64,000 nt of DNA from Niebla homalea (GCA_019925105.1 JAHGAU010000030.1:62001-126000), one strand, 5' to 3'; shown: positions 1-12,457, numbered from the stretch's first letter. The notes: generated from the letters alone by a model not told the origin. Program-made: numbers and translations.

Positions 1-1090
1 GACAAGCGAGTCTTGGCGGCGGAATTACTTCCGCGCCCGGTTCTTTCCACGCTTTTCCTTTCTCTTCAACTTTTCAGCTTCTCAGCTCCTCAACTCCTCA
101 ACTTCTCTCTGGCCTTTCTACTCCTACCAGACCCTATGCAGGAGGACGATCTTAGTGTCGCTGGCAGGGTCTACCAGCTGCGGCCTCACAAGATATCACC
201 TCGGTGAAAGCACGAACAACATATTCTCCCTAAATCCTGGGTGTGTCCAAAGAGCATAAGAAACCACTGTTAAAGTTGCTTTACTGAAGCTCGCACAACA
301 ATAGACGTCTTTAATAAGACATAGCATCGAATGCGTCGTTCACATGGAGTCTCTGGGCAATTCTCCAATCCTTCGCGCAGTCGGTTCTGTCGTCGTTCGA
401 ACCAAGACGCTTCATTAGCCTCAGTTTAGCAGACCTCACTTAAAACGCTTATCTTTCAACCTCATTTGAGCGCGATCAAATCCAAAATCTCCTCCTTCCC
501 GCACCTCTACCTTTATACAACCAATCCCCCTTCCTTAGGGCTCCCAAGACGGCCACGGGAAACAAAAGATAGAGGGGGATCAATCGCGATCAAGGTTGCA
601 CGAGATTGAGAACACGAGTCTTTGGAAGGCAGAGTCCTGCCAAGCCGTGTCTTTTACAGGACCACAAGGCTCGCGCTGCCTCTCCTCAGGCGGAATGGTT
701 ATACGCCATTCGTACCACCGCCGGAGAAGACGGACGGGTCCGACAATACTGGCGCAGGAACCTCGATCGGGAATCGGTCCTCTTCGAGAACGACGAGTGT
801 ATGGCGAGAAGCTCCATCACAAAAGCCTTGCAGGGGTTGATTGATGCACAACCTCTTTCATAATACCGCTGCGGCGACAATTTACTTTACATTGTCAATG
901 GGGAGGGGGAAGGAGTGTCTATGGGCGCCTCCAAGGTACAACCTTGATGTCTCGACAGATGGTCGCTGGATACTGGCAACCTGTCGTACTTACCTCATGC
1001 TGGTCGAGGTCCTCCAGAAAGATGGCAAGAATGAGGCAAGGCTTGGCTTTCAAGCGTTTTTGGCAAGGATAGAAAGCCCTGGACTTGGAC
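1..1090. other. intergenic, no supportable gene
   Basis: Several short open frames overlap each other here, but none shows a family motif, splice structure or biased composition. I see no RNA gene and no clear repeat. Confidence 0.5.
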
Positions 1091-2150
1091 TACCGCTAAA
1101 TCACGTTGCACAGTTTTGACCAAAAAAAAAGACGCCTCTGGCTTTGATACCTGCGCGCTTTAATGCCGGTCTCGATGACAAGGAGACTTCTATCATCGTA
1201 GCAATCGCACCCTTCATCGTTACCTGGAACGTAAAGCTGGCGAACCGCAAGGAGCCTTATACCATCAAGTGTACCATCATGCGTTACGAAGCAGAGCTTA
1301 AGGCGGACAAAAGAGGACCCCCCTTTGCTTTCACACCTACACGCTTCGCAAACCGTAAGGAGGTCAAGCCGGACAAAACGGAAACGCCCCTTACCTTCAC
1401 ACCTGCGCGCTTCAACATTGGTCTCGATAACAAGGAGACTACTATTATTACAGCTGCTTCGCACGAACAGACTCAGAGATCACCTACGCCGCAAATTACT
1501 TCACGAGCTTTGCGCACCAGTAGGAGGTAGTGACGCCAACAATCAGTCTCACACTACGGAGCGACATTTGCTTGAGGGGCTTTCTTCCCAGAGCGTATGC
1601 TATGCGCGATTATTTCGGTCCAACCCTTTCCAATTCAACAGCATGCGAGAGAGCTGTCTCTCCGATCACACATCATTACCTCACCACCTTCAATTCCGCT
1701 CAATTGCAAGTGGTCGTCAAAATACTCTACATGGTCACTCGATCGTAAGACAACCGGACCCTTTATCATGACCTGGAACACGAAGAAGGTGCTGGCAAAC
1801 CGCAAGGACCCTTATACCATCAAGCGGTCCGAGGAGGAAGAAGTCAAGGCGAACAATTTCCAGTACGAAAGCGACAAGAATGTTATGATGGCATTGCCGA
1901 ATGAGGTCAACATGGGGGTTAAGCAGAGCTTCAAGATACCTACCGAGGAGAGTATCGCTGCGGGTACGCCGAGGGGGAACAGGGGACGGTGGTGCGAAGA
2001 AGAGGTTAAGGCGGACGATTTGGAGAGGCTTTATGCCTGGTCGCTGCCGGATGTCTTGCAACTTCTACGTATGCAGTCATACGCCCCACGGGAAATCTGG
2101 GGATACCGTATCGATGCCCGAAGGATCTAATTTCCCCCCCGCTTAAGGTT
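1091..2150 (+). pseudogene. repeat-bearing coding relic, unknown family
   Basis: This stretch reads as protein in two frames with diverged internal repeats, but it has no single open frame. The phrase FxxTWNxKxLANRKxPYTIK occurs near 1215-1270 and again near 1758-1822. A second phrase ending in TPxRFNxGLDxKETxII occurs near 1150-1200 and 1385-1450, with a shorter copy near 1320-1345. The last part (about 1820-2130) ends in a hydrophilic, leucine-containing stretch. I do not recognise the family. The duplicated phrases with frame breaks between them suggest a decayed gene built from repeats. A multi-exon gene with introns I cannot place is the alternative. Confidence 0.35.
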
Positions 2151-3868
2151 TGAGTGCTCGATCTGCTCTTTACAAGATGGATGGTGTGTTTGAGCATGGA
2201 AGCTACTTTGGAAGGCAAGAGACAAGCTTCTTAAAGATAACATTGTTTCAACAGAGGAATAGACGTCGTGTAATATTTGAGATACCCAAGTCCACGTTGT
2301 TCATTTTGTAAAAACTTCACACAATGATACCGGCCACGTCCTGATCTCGTCCACTTTGGCATTTGACTCTTCTCATCATGTTGCGACATCTCCTTCCTGA
2401 CATTTGGCGTCACCGTCTTGCTCTCGTATACCCGCTCCGCATTTCCTGACGATCTCCGTCCATCATTCTCTCCCCCCTCCCGCCGTGGCTGATTCCCTTG
2501 TCAACTTGCGTCTTGACGGGCCTGTGCTCTCGTTTCCCATTACCACCATCAGCTCTTGTACTTTTCCATCGAAACAGCTCGCCCGCGTCCACCTTCACTC
2601 CATATAAGTCCTGTGAAAGTGCAACGTTCACTCTTTATGCGGCGTCCATAGTTTATACCACCTAATTGCGCTCAAGCGACCGCTATACAACGATACCCGG
2701 GTATAATCTTCCAACACTCTTAATTCCGCAATAGCTTGATGGCTAATTCCATCGCCCTGATATCGTCAAGGCTGCAAATATGGAGGTGGCCGAGGCACGG
2801 AGAGATGTATTATCTCGGAGATTGGGGGCTGTATCTTGCCGAAGATGGCGGAAAGAGCTGCTGGTTTAAAGGGATCGATCAAGTTCAGACTTTCTTTGTA
2901 GAGTGGCTTGAACGTTGGATCGGCCGCAGGGCATGGAGGATATGAGGGCACGGAGGGTGCTAAGGACGATAGGCGCGCCGGAGAGGAGGCTCCTGTAGAG
3001 TGTTAATTGTGAAACTTCTAAGGGGTGGGGGCAGTTCTGGACTCACTGCAAATCATGATCGTTAATTGGAGGGGGAGTCATCAGATTCACGAGAAAACAA
3101 GATTTCTGCTGTTTAGAGCCGGCTGATCGTATTGATTGTGTGAGGGCGAGACCCTTATGTTGCGTTCAGTTACTACTGTCGCAGGAGTATTCTGCCTGTA
3201 GTCTTGAAATACATGCTACCTCGCCCGGCAGAAGGATGAATAATGTGATTGACCCCTATTGATCTTTTGCTGTTGGCGTGTAACGTCGTCCGGGAGGTGT
3301 TTTCAAGGTATGATTGATTAATAACATTCTTCGAAGAGTTTCACCAACGGAATGCGACGATTTCTTCTCATCTTCATCTCATGTACTTCTCAAGGTGGAG
3401 TATGCACGCTCTTTGCTCTTGCTCCTCTTGCCTGACTCTGCTGACTCCACTGACTCTGAGGATTGGTAGGAAAGGCAGGGAATAAGGGGGAAGAAGAAGC
3501 CAAAGAATGAGGGAAGAGCTGACGAAGGACGATGATGTCATGATGATGTCATGATGAAAGCTTGGCAAGGCCGGAATTACCCGAAAAGTCGAGCAAATGA
3601 GAGAGGGCAAGGAGGGGTAAAAGCGAATAACCAACAACACGTCTACATTTGGAGGACATGATGGTGAGCATAGTGACGACGGCGATAAGTCAGACTTTGT
3701 GACTACGACTTTCAATCGATGGCACGTAAGTAGACGCTGATCTTACATTTCACCTGGACTTTCGGGCATTCTTCCTCATCATGAGGATAAAAAATCCAAA
3801 AATGTTATCCATCCAAACATGAACGGCCCACTAAAAGGGGGGAGTAAGTTAGGCGGATGATCATTGGT
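2151..3868. other. intergenic, no supportable gene
   Basis: No convincing coding signal on either strand. A small direct repeat of TGATGTCATGA-type units lies at about 3530-3557; each unit resembles a CRE/ATF palindrome. With no gene beside it, no role can be assigned. Confidence 0.45.
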
Positions 3869-4370
3869 GATTTTCCCAACAAGGACAAACGAATCTCGTC
3901 CACCGTTGAATGACCAGATCAGAATATCATATTTCTCTACGGGAGGTTCAGAGTATCACATTCCTCTGCAGGAGATGGATGTGGACCGGCTTGCAGAACC
4001 AGCGTTGCCGAAGCCTGCTTAATCGATCTTTTGCCCAACAAGGACAAATAGATCTCGTCCACCGTTGAACGTCGAGATCAGAGTATCACATTTCTCTGTA
4101 AGGTTTCGGGCCCAGCAGAATCAGAGATGCAGAAGTGTGCCTCCATATTGCCTTTCCTAAAAAGGATGAATCGATCTCGTCCACCGTCGAAGCCCAGATC
4201 AGAGTATCACATTTCTCTGTAGGGTTTCGGACCCAGCAGAACCAGAGTTGCAGAAGTAGTCTGCCTCTATATCGCCTTTCCCAAAAAGGATGAATGGATC
4301 TCGTCCACCGTCGAAGCCCAGATCAGAGTATCACATTCGTCTGCCGGAGTTGCCGAAGTCTGCCTGAGCA
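3869..4370. repeat. degenerate tandem repeat, four units
   Basis: Four diverged copies start near 3875, 4029, 4150 and 4276. Each carries a CCAAnAAGGAnnAA-like start, then ATCTCGTCCACCGT, then AGATCAGAGTATCACATTTC. Spacing is roughly 120-155 bp. A weaker fifth relative is visible near 4630-4700. The copies differ mainly by C/T and G/A changes, as expected of RIP-affected DNA, but I did not compute RIP indices. Confidence 0.7.
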
Positions 4371-4468
4371 GTACTCTTCCCAATACGGAGGGTGTAGTAA
4401 CACTACTAGCTAATTTGCTGGATCGAGATCCCTACGGACCTGGCGAATACGAGTGCGGTCCTTAGTAG

Positions 4469-4507
4469 CAGAGTTGAGGAGCAGAGTTGAGGAGCAGAGT
4501 TGAGGAG
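4469..4507. repeat. 13-bp tandem repeat, three perfect copies
   Basis: The unit CAGAGTTGAGGAG is repeated three times without mismatch in otherwise unique sequence. Confidence 0.9.
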
Positions 4508-6560
4508 CACCCGAATCCCCAGAGTCCATCAACTCACCCTGGGAGATTTGCGGAGCAACAGGTGTTGGATCTTATCCACCAGCGCTGAGGCAAGGCAATC
4601 AAAGACATCACAAACACCTTACATCCATACTGAGAGCTGAGCAAATTAGACAGAAACACCTCGTCTACTTTCGAATGTCCAAATCCAGCATCTCATCGCT
4701 GCACATGTCAACATCCATGCAAGGGTGTTGGGGCAAGCAGAGCCGACTCATCTTGACCGGATCCTCTGGTATCCAATAACGGACCTAGGAGTATTTCAAG
4801 CCGCCCCTTGATACAAGGAAATGTCTCTGATTGGCGATGGCCAGACAGATGCATATACATTTTAGCCTAAGAACGAAATATATACGCTCACGTTGAATGC
4901 GGGAAAGAACTTGTCACATTTCCAACTGTTGCCCACATGGCGCAATGATAGCGAGTGCTGCATTTTAACCATTTACAAGGAACAAGGGTCAAAGCAAGGG
5001 GTGCAGTACGTGCAGCACACAGCGCCTTGCGCAGATCATGCCGCCTCTGTAATAGCGCATTACGAGTGTGTTTCTGGGCTCGATAAGCGTCGCCGATCCT
5101 GCATGTAAGATGTCGACATTTGCTGCATTAGGGAAACAGCGACTCCAATAGCTCCAATCATCCGTTAGCACGCGCATAAAGCATCGACGGCGACACCGAG
5201 ATTCATAAAAAGGCTTACTTGTCCAGATCTCGTCGCCGTATCTACCATGCCAATCTATCCGCAATTCCAGATACACGGAGAACAGCCGAAAGTCCGTTAC
5301 AAATATGCAGGTGCATTTGCATTCAGATCGAAAAAGCGAGGTTCCAACCGCTGTGGCCGAGTCCTTACACTTAATGTTTGTCGCCAGAGCTTTCCTGACC
5401 TTCCGGTCTCGGCAGACATCGACGAGATAAGTAAGGAGTACCAAAAGACAGTCCTCAATCGCTTCACAGGGCACACATGATCTCCGGAAATTGATGGTAC
5501 GCGCGAAGAAGCAGAAAAAAGGAGAGATGTATGTGTTGCTTGTCCATGGGGTTTTACGTGTTGTAGAAGGTGATAAGGCGAGCCCAAGGCTGGAGCCGCT
5601 CCACAGTTAAGGAGGGGGAACGAATCGGGCTCGGAAGCATATCCGTCAATTGAAAAAGCATTTCGCTCGAGAAGGCTAGAGATGATTATAAAGGTTTGTG
5701 AGGAAAGGTGCTACCACCTATGACATTCGAAGACCTCTTCGACAAATTCACACCCAAAGTGTGTAGAACACCTGTGCATCCACCTTCACTAGCCAAACCT
5801 ACAGTAAAGTCCCTACCTCGCCCATTCAAAGTTTTCAAAGTTACCTACCTCCATTTGAGATCCTGCAAGAGCCTCGTGCCACCCATTTACACAAATGATG
5901 GGTCAAGCCTACAGAGAAGAAGAGATTCACTGAGATTTACCTTGGAAGGTTAAAGGACCTGTATGTACATCGCACTCGCAATGGCGTTACGGTAAACGGT
6001 CGGTTATTTCACGAAGGAATAACGGCTTCGACGAATCCGAATGAGACTTCACCGGAGATCCTATAAGAGCACTTACCGAAGATCTCATAAAAGCCTCCAC
6101 TGGAGAAGCCTCTTTTTATTTACGTATTCGGAGCAGAGACTTACAAAACGATGCGAGAGGCGTAATTCAACTATAAAACTGATACATAAGGGGAAGGAGT
6201 ATCCCCTTCAGTATCACTCTGGAGACACCCGCTCACAGAGTGAGTGTTGACACGGAAGTCCCAATTTTGGGCGATGCAGCTGATTTCCAACACTCAGATT
6301 CATGATCATATCCTGGGTGGGCTCCCGACAATCTTTCGGCATATCCTTCTCCCGTCTCCTTAACATGCGATTTACTCCACGCGCATATCTTGACCACCAC
6401 ATGTGTTTTCCACTTCAGTATGGTATCCGGTGTTTCATCTACCCATTTTTTGGCTCCGAAGCCACTGTCCACCTCGCCACGGCTACTGCCTTGCCGTCGC
6501 CAGGTCCCTGAGGAAAATAGGACTTGAGAGCCACTGGTTCAATTCACGCAGCTCTCGCGG
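4508..6560. other. intergenic, no supportable gene
   Basis: Open frames up to 161 codons occur near 4990-5590 on both strands but carry no recognised motif. They overlap antisense and lack an identifiable start or intron context. Nothing else is supportable. Confidence 0.4.
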
Positions 6561-6562
6561 CA

Positions 6563-6652
6563 GAGCCGCATATCAGCTCTACATTCAAGAGGCGCATATC
6601 AACTCCGCATTTGAGAGCCGCATATCAGCTCTACATTTGAGCTCTGCACATG
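6563..6652. repeat. short tandem repeat, three imperfect units
   Basis: Three imperfect copies of a roughly 26-30 bp unit built on GCATATCAGCTCTACATTnnA follow one another. The third copy runs into a related CTCTGCACATGA ending. Confidence 0.65.
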
Positions 6653-7080
6653 AGAGCCACCAACACTACGGTTCACGTTATCAACAATCACACCTGGTGC
6701 CATGGCTACGGGTCAGTGACGATGTCATTAGAGGCGCATACAGCTTGGACGCGTAACTTGAGCTGGATTTCTGCCCCATGCTCACGGCTCGAGGGGGAGC
6801 CTTCTCCCAAAGGGGAGGTAGTGTTGAAGTGTGGATCCAGACCTGAGCTGAGGCTCAACACCCCCCCAAAGCCCGGCTTTGCGCTACCCTTGACATCGCT
6901 ATCAAAACCACTATTACCGGCCCTGGAGGTATCATGGATAGGGTGCATAGGGCCCCTCATGCCACTTCACTCTTTCACCTTCTGTAATATAGTGTCTTTA
7001 GTCCAATGCAATGCACTCTTTACCTGACAAACACTCCAAGGGCCTTCTACTCTAACATAAGAAACATATCCCAAGCGAGA

Positions 7081-7559
7081 AGCTTCGGACGTAGCTTTGA
7101 TTAAGACTATAAAGAGGCAGCGAAAGAGCGGGCATTGTGTATATAAAGAGAATGCGGTGAGGAAGGAATCGACGCAGACGCGCTAGACCCTCGAGGCGAG
7201 GTTCACTCTTGATGATCTGCTCCTCTGTCCCACATCTCCTAACAGTGATCCCATCCCGGGATGGAAGAGTCGATGCGTGTCTGGAAGAGATGAAGAGCCG
7301 CTCGGCAAGAATACTGCCGTACTGAATTGACTAAGAAGTTGATGGATTGCAATAGATTACCTTAGATGCATTCCGGACCCCCAGAAGTTATAACGAATAT
7401 AGGGGAGAGTGAACAACTGACCCGGGAATCACTATTAACGGATTGCTGAGAAATGATGATGCAATCTTATGCCCAGCAGCCTCTCACAGCCGTGAGGACT
7501 TCGGCTCCGACGTTACGCCACCCACCGTAGCGCGACATCCCTTAAAAAGAGGACTTTGG
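7081..7559. other. intergenic, no supportable gene
   Basis: No coding motif is visible. This could hold the lost upstream half of the helicase relic that follows, but nothing in it is recognisable. Confidence 0.35.
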
Positions 7560-8625
7560 CGTGGTGTTCCAGTAAGATGAGGCTTATTCCATTAAAGACG
7601 AGGGATCCCCAATTTACCAGTCCGCACAACTTCTGAATGAACCCTTCCATATACTTGCCACCGCGACCCCAATCCCAAACGGGATCCCAGACTTCCGCGC
7701 ATCCGTAATAGGATACATGGAGCCTGAAGAAGCGAAGGACTGGTGGGGCGCGCACTTCCCTGTAGGCTACGACAAGGATCTCAATCTTTTCCCTTTACTG
7801 CTTCGACTATGTGGCGCTTGCGAGTATAAGAAAAGAGACTGCTCGACTTGGATAGTGACTTCGCAACAGATGTGAAGGGCGGTGGACCTCGGAAGCTTCT
7901 CCCGACTCGCAACTTCTTCCTACGATGGGTGCATCATCTTCCAAGGGAATGTATCTCCCTCATTTAAGGCAGATTAAACGAATTTCTGGAGTGGTCGGCC
8001 AAGTTGCGCGTGTTCCTCAAGAATATTGCGACCACTATAAGTGTACCGCAACAGTCATCCGCAACAGACTTAAAGCATGAGACAGTTAGTGCGGGGTGAA
8101 AAGAAGCTATTGATTTTCCCAATCTAATGTTGCCAACGTCTATGGCATTCGTCGTCGCGATACTCCAAGTACTCAATATTAGGACGGTTATTCTTGCTGG
8201 TAACATCCCAGGCTGCCGCACAGAGGAAGGAATGCCATCGATCAATTCTCCAAAAGCAAGGGAGGCAAAAGATTCTGATCACCAGACCTATCCATCGGGG
8301 CGGCACCGGCCTCCACTCACCAAAGACGGCGTTCTAACGTGTACATACTAGAATTACCATGGAACAGCGCGATCGGGATCCAAGTCATCGGACGTGTGAA
8401 GAGACTTAGGCAGCCGGAGCCGTATGGTCTTTGTCTACGAATGTTTTACGCCTGGAAGCTTTGTGAATTCAAGATTCCATCGGGAAGACTGGTCCCAGAA
8501 GCCCAGGCAACGCTGAATCGAGCGTTTTCCCAGAGCAGGGACGAAGATGGCTTGGGGGGACATGCGAGTTCCGAGGAAAGGCAACAAGCTTGGAAGACGA
8601 AAAGGAGTGGCCGGGGGTGAAGAGC
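7560..8625 (+). pseudogene. decayed SNF2-type helicase gene
   Basis: Pieces of an SNF2-family helicase can be read in order but in different frames. Near 7576 a motif II-like DEAYSIK is followed by an ATATPIPNG motif III region and a stretch ending in W-W (about 7576-7720). Near 8225-8310 the phrase GGKR...GGTGLH resembles the motif V region. Near 8375-8410 QVIGRVKRL matches motif VI (normally Q-x-x-GRxxRxGQ). Frameshifts and stops separate the pieces, for example a TGA just after the KGGKRF phrase, and no intact ATPase lobe 1 P-loop is visible. Fungal SNF2-like genes of this kind are often multicopy, so this is probably a dead paralogue. Confidence 0.65.
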
Positions 8626-8972
8626 TGATGACACCGACCGCGGACTTGGTGAAAATGATCTTGTTGGAGCAGAAAGGAAGCCCGTGGTCAATTTTTGGAC
8701 AGACTTGAGCAAGGAAGAGGTACCCTCTAACGTATTATTCAATCAATACTCTTGCTCGACAGACATCTGGATAAGGGAGCAGTCTTAAACTGAACGTGTC
8801 TCGCTCCTTAACATTGTCTTCAGAGGACGTTGGTTGATGAGGTACCCAGAGGTGGGCATTTTGAGCTGTTGTCACGGACATGCATAGAGCATATGGAGTG
8901 AGTGGGTGTTATATTAATGATGGGTGAGTATCTAGCTATGAAGGTGCCGAAAAAAAAGGCATAGGGAGCCGC

Positions 8973-8994
8973 GGCAAAATCGTGGAATTTTGCC
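8973..8994. repeat. 22-bp hairpin in an AT-rich palindrome
   Basis: GGCAAAAT and ATTTTGCC form a perfect 8-bp stem around a 6-base loop. Flanking runs of eight A (8950s) and eight T (about 8999-9006) extend an imperfect palindrome. Probably the core of a small foldback element. Confidence 0.55.
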
Positions 8995-9236
8995 CAGCTT
9001 TTTTTTGGTAGGTGCTGAGGGTCGGTTATCTGTTCCCACTCCCAAACCTGAGGAATCCCACTTCAGTGCTGTCCCTTACCACTTAAACCCACTTCAAGAA
9101 ATCTGATAAAAATCAGTGAGTATATTCAGCATCTAATTAACTCCTATGGCGAGTTTCAGAAAGATTCTCCTAAATTTGAGGCTGTAGTGGTGCATTTTCG
9201 AGACAAATTGCGGGAAAACTACGGAAAGTGGGAACA

Positions 9237-9795
9237 GACTTTTGTCACCGACTCTCGTGAGCAATATGAGCGCATGCCAAGCAACACGGAACAAGGTAAG
9301 CCCGCTCCGTGCCAAGGAATCCTTCCTTGGTCCGAGGGTCGGTGACAAAAGTCCCCGCCGACCGTAAAGGTTTCTCCGGCTGTACTTCGCTCAAACTATT
9401 ACCTTAGAACAGCCTCAGACTTTGTCAGAAGCCTATAAGTCTCGGGAAGAAGAGTCTTCAAGTACTTAAGGCTCTCAGTGATTTTTTCTGGGATTTTTGA
9501 AGGCTTTTGCGGTGATAAAGGACCGCGTTACTGGGGAGATTCCCCAGATTTGCGGTCGGCGGGGACTTTTATCACCGACCCTCGGTCCGAGGAAACGGTT
9601 TCTCCGGCTGTATGGATCCGTACTTCGCTCAAACTATTACCATGGAACAGCCTCAGATTTTGTCCAAATCCTATAAAACTTGGGAATAAGAGTACTCAAG
9701 GCTCTCAGTGATTTTTTCTGGGATTTTGGAAGGCGTGATAAGGGACCGCGTTACTCGCTGTCGGTGAGGACTTTTGTAACCGACCCTCGGTCGTC
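9237..9795. mobile_element. MITE-like inverted-repeat cluster
   Basis: A terminal phrase around ACTTTTGTCACCGACCCTCGG appears four times. It faces right at 9237-9255, left at 9325-9364, right at 9553-9592 and right at 9756-9794. The pair 9325-9364 / 9553-9592 is inverted over about 40 bp with only a few mismatches. In addition, a block from TTTCTCCGGCTGTA to GGACCGCGTTACT is present twice as direct copies (about 9367-9530 and 9597-9755), the second with a small insertion. No transposase is encoded, so this looks like nested or partially duplicated non-autonomous elements. Confidence 0.65.
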
Positions 9796-10118
9796 CATAC
9801 CGTGACAGTATGCCCACAAAAAGAGAAAGAAGCGACGTCCACGTCGCACCATTCAAAGATCATCATCTCGAGCTCAAGGCTGGCTATGGGCATGATGAGT
9901 GAGAAGCGCGAAAGTATAGCGGCATTGACGGCAAAGACTCCAATGCTTCGATTCGCTGAGTTCAAGCAACTATCTTATGGTCCTTCTATGTCTACTGACC
10001 TTCCAAACGCACTCCAAACCAACTCCATAGTTACATAAACATTCCAGACAACACCCTTTACCCTATATCCGCAATTGATATAATCCCACCCAATATCTCC
10101 ACGAGCACCATCCGCGAG

Positions 10119-12272
10119 CTAGAACGCACAAGATGAGATTGGGTGTTGACACCATGGCAACGGCTCTCGATTGCGGGGCGACATTGATCTTGGGGGAGGC
10201 CTCATTCTTTCCTCAAGGGAGGCAAACGCCATCGAAGCGGTCTCACGTACATGTCGATTCTGTTCAAACGTTCAAGTCAGCATCTTGCCTCTGAATATCC
10301 AGTCGATAGGTAATGCGATGAAGGTACTGGTCTGACTCACCCTTCGAATTGTCGCCGTCAGATCTTCCACATGGCGCTGGGAACTCGCCTTCATTTCCTT
10401 TAGGGCTGCAACCACTTCATCTAAAGCAAAACCGTGAGTCAGCAACGGACTACATCCTGGAGAATCCTCTCAAGATAGGTTGCGTTGACTGACCTTCAGT
10501 GCTACAACAATCAACAAATGCCGCCGCCAGGTAGTTCTCTTGCTTGAGGTCCTTGCGACCTTGTTCTGGACCGGGCTGTGGGAAGAGGTGGGCAGTAAAT
10601 ACGAGATGATAATAGCGGTCATGCTTGGCCAATCTCTGCTTGTCCGCATTGGCCTTTTTGCGCCAGCTGCTGAAGTCAAATTCAGCACAGTCGCAGTAAT
10701 CCAGATCCGGCACTTTCTTGTAATCGGTGGCAAGCGTCATGAGGTCGAATTTATACTCAAGCCATTGGCGTAGAACCTCAATCTGCGTATCCAGCAGATA
10801 TTCGTCCCTCACCATCTTCTTGGCGCGTTTACCAATAAGCATGTTGGATGGCGCTTCGAAAGGACCTGGATAGCTTGCCAGCCAAGTTTGAGAGTCTGCC
10901 TTGATCTTAAGGTGAGCTTGTCTCTTGCTCAGGAGTGGCCCGAAGCCGTAGCATCCCTTGTCCCTGGCTGTCGAGGCTGTCGACTGGCTCACCGTCTTGC
11001 CTATGATATTTTTCAAAGCAGACTTGGGGGCGGCAACCTTTGGCAGCTTCTCCCACTGAGCGCGGAAGTGGCCAGGTGGTATGCCAATCCTTGCACTCCA
11101 CTGTTTCTCCCACTCGTCATCCTGTGATGCAAAGCGAGCATGATAGGATTTGCCTACCCTAGACTCTTCTTGCTGGAGAACTTGAAATATGACTCTGGAG
11201 AGACCCGCGAAGGCCGTGGATCTTATCTCTTCACTTGGGTCAGGGTCCTCTGGGTCTGCCTGCTCGAGCTGGATTGAATTCTTCTCCTCGTCGGCAATGA
11301 GGGCTTCCTTGACCGCAGCAGCCCAGAAGGAACCATGCGTGCGGCCGCCAACGGTCAGTGAGACTGCATAGCTCTCATTATCCGCACTAGCAGCCGTCAT
11401 GGCGGTGGCGTTGAGCTTGGGCTTGTATACCCAACCACCAGAGTAGCCTGTCCGAGTTAACAAAGGTTAGTACCTGGTTGGGGGTTTGACTTACAGCCAT
11501 TCATTATCAACGTGAGCTGCACGCCCGTCTCCCGGGCGATGATTTCGATGTGGCGCGGCCGGAGCAGGCTGACAGGGTCCGCCTTTGGATTGCCGACTAT
11601 GATACCATGGCCCTCTTCACCATGAGCGAGAATGATCAGAAGCACACCCTGTCCGAGCTCCTTGGCCTCTTTGCATTCCGACGTGAAATGGTCAAGGAAG
11701 TCCTGCAGCAAATTATCTCTCTCCAGCCTGCGAAAATTGTCGTCCTTTGCAGAGTCCGACAAGATCTTCTCGTTGAGCACAACACGGCGGTCGGAGAGCC
11801 TCCCATGCTGGTACTCACGATACTTGGCGATAAGTTCTGCTGGGATTTCAGAGCTCAGCCAGAGTCGTCTGGCGCCCAGGCCGCGGAAGAGATGGTGAAA
11901 TAGGAAGAAATCGGAGAAGAACCACCCGTCATTGATTGGGTTCGCGTATGCGTCTAGAATCTTGGTCTTTTTGTTCTCCTTCTTCACTTCTGCTTTCTGC
12001 TCTTCTTCTTCACTTCGCAGCCCCTTCCTCTCTTCTCCCTTCTTCTCTCGCCTCTCATCGCGCTTGGACTTTGGTGACGTGAGAAAGTTGCTGGTTGAAG
12101 CCAGGCGAGCTTTGCTCTTCGGAGATAGGAGCTGTTTGCTTTGACGGGCAAGTCGTTGCAGCCGAGTCTCTTGTGTATCGGCCGGGTCGCTTTGATCCAA
12201 TAGTTGCTTCAACTCTGGACACAGAGGGAGGTCCGTTATCCCGCAGAATGCAATGATTCGTGTTTGGGCCAT
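10119..12272 (-). CDS. caspase-like (clan CD) cysteine peptidase-fold protein
   Basis: Four exons fit: 12272-11495, 11447-10494, 10420-10341 and 10259-10119, joined by introns GTAAGT...ACAG, GTCAGT...TTAG and GTGAGT...ACAG. The product is about 650 aa. Residues 40-115 are highly charged (KSKRDERREKK type) and probably disordered. The hydrophobic strand before LAHGEEG supplies a candidate catalytic His (about residue 217). The phrase MNGCYSGGW, restored exactly across the first intron, supplies the candidate Cys (about residue 260). This His-Gly...Cys-x-Ser-Gly arrangement is that of caspase/legumain-fold peptidases. The C-terminus (last two exons) is predicted helical (ALKEMKASSQRHVEDL). Start: first ATG of a long open exon. 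I infer a fungal caspase-like protein of unknown substrate. A role in programmed death or allorecognition is suggested only by the NLR and HET genes in the same window. Confidence 0.8.
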
Positions 12273-12348
12273 GGAAGCTGGCGCAGATAAGGCCGAGAAG
12301 CTGGAGCTTGACAGGACTCAAAAAATGAGACTTACTGTGGGTTAATAG

Positions 12349-12457
12349 GGAATGAGCGTCACGATATGTTGCGCTCTATTGGATTGGGATTGGGAATTCG
12401 AATGGGAAGAGGAATGAGTGTCACGATATGTTACGCTCTATTAGACTGGGAATGGGA
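12349..12457. repeat. 62-bp-period direct duplication upstream of the caspase-like gene
   Basis: A unit of about 47 bp (GAATGAGYGTCACGATATGTT...) occurs twice, starting at 12349 and 12411. Most differences are C/T or G/A. It lies about 80-190 bp upstream of the start codon, so it may sit in the promoter. Confidence 0.75.

Noticed and set aside
3374..3715. 113-codon minus-strand frame with hydrophobic stretches
   Set aside because: Composition is Ser/Pro/Leu from a purine-rich plus strand; no signal peptide position or family motif.
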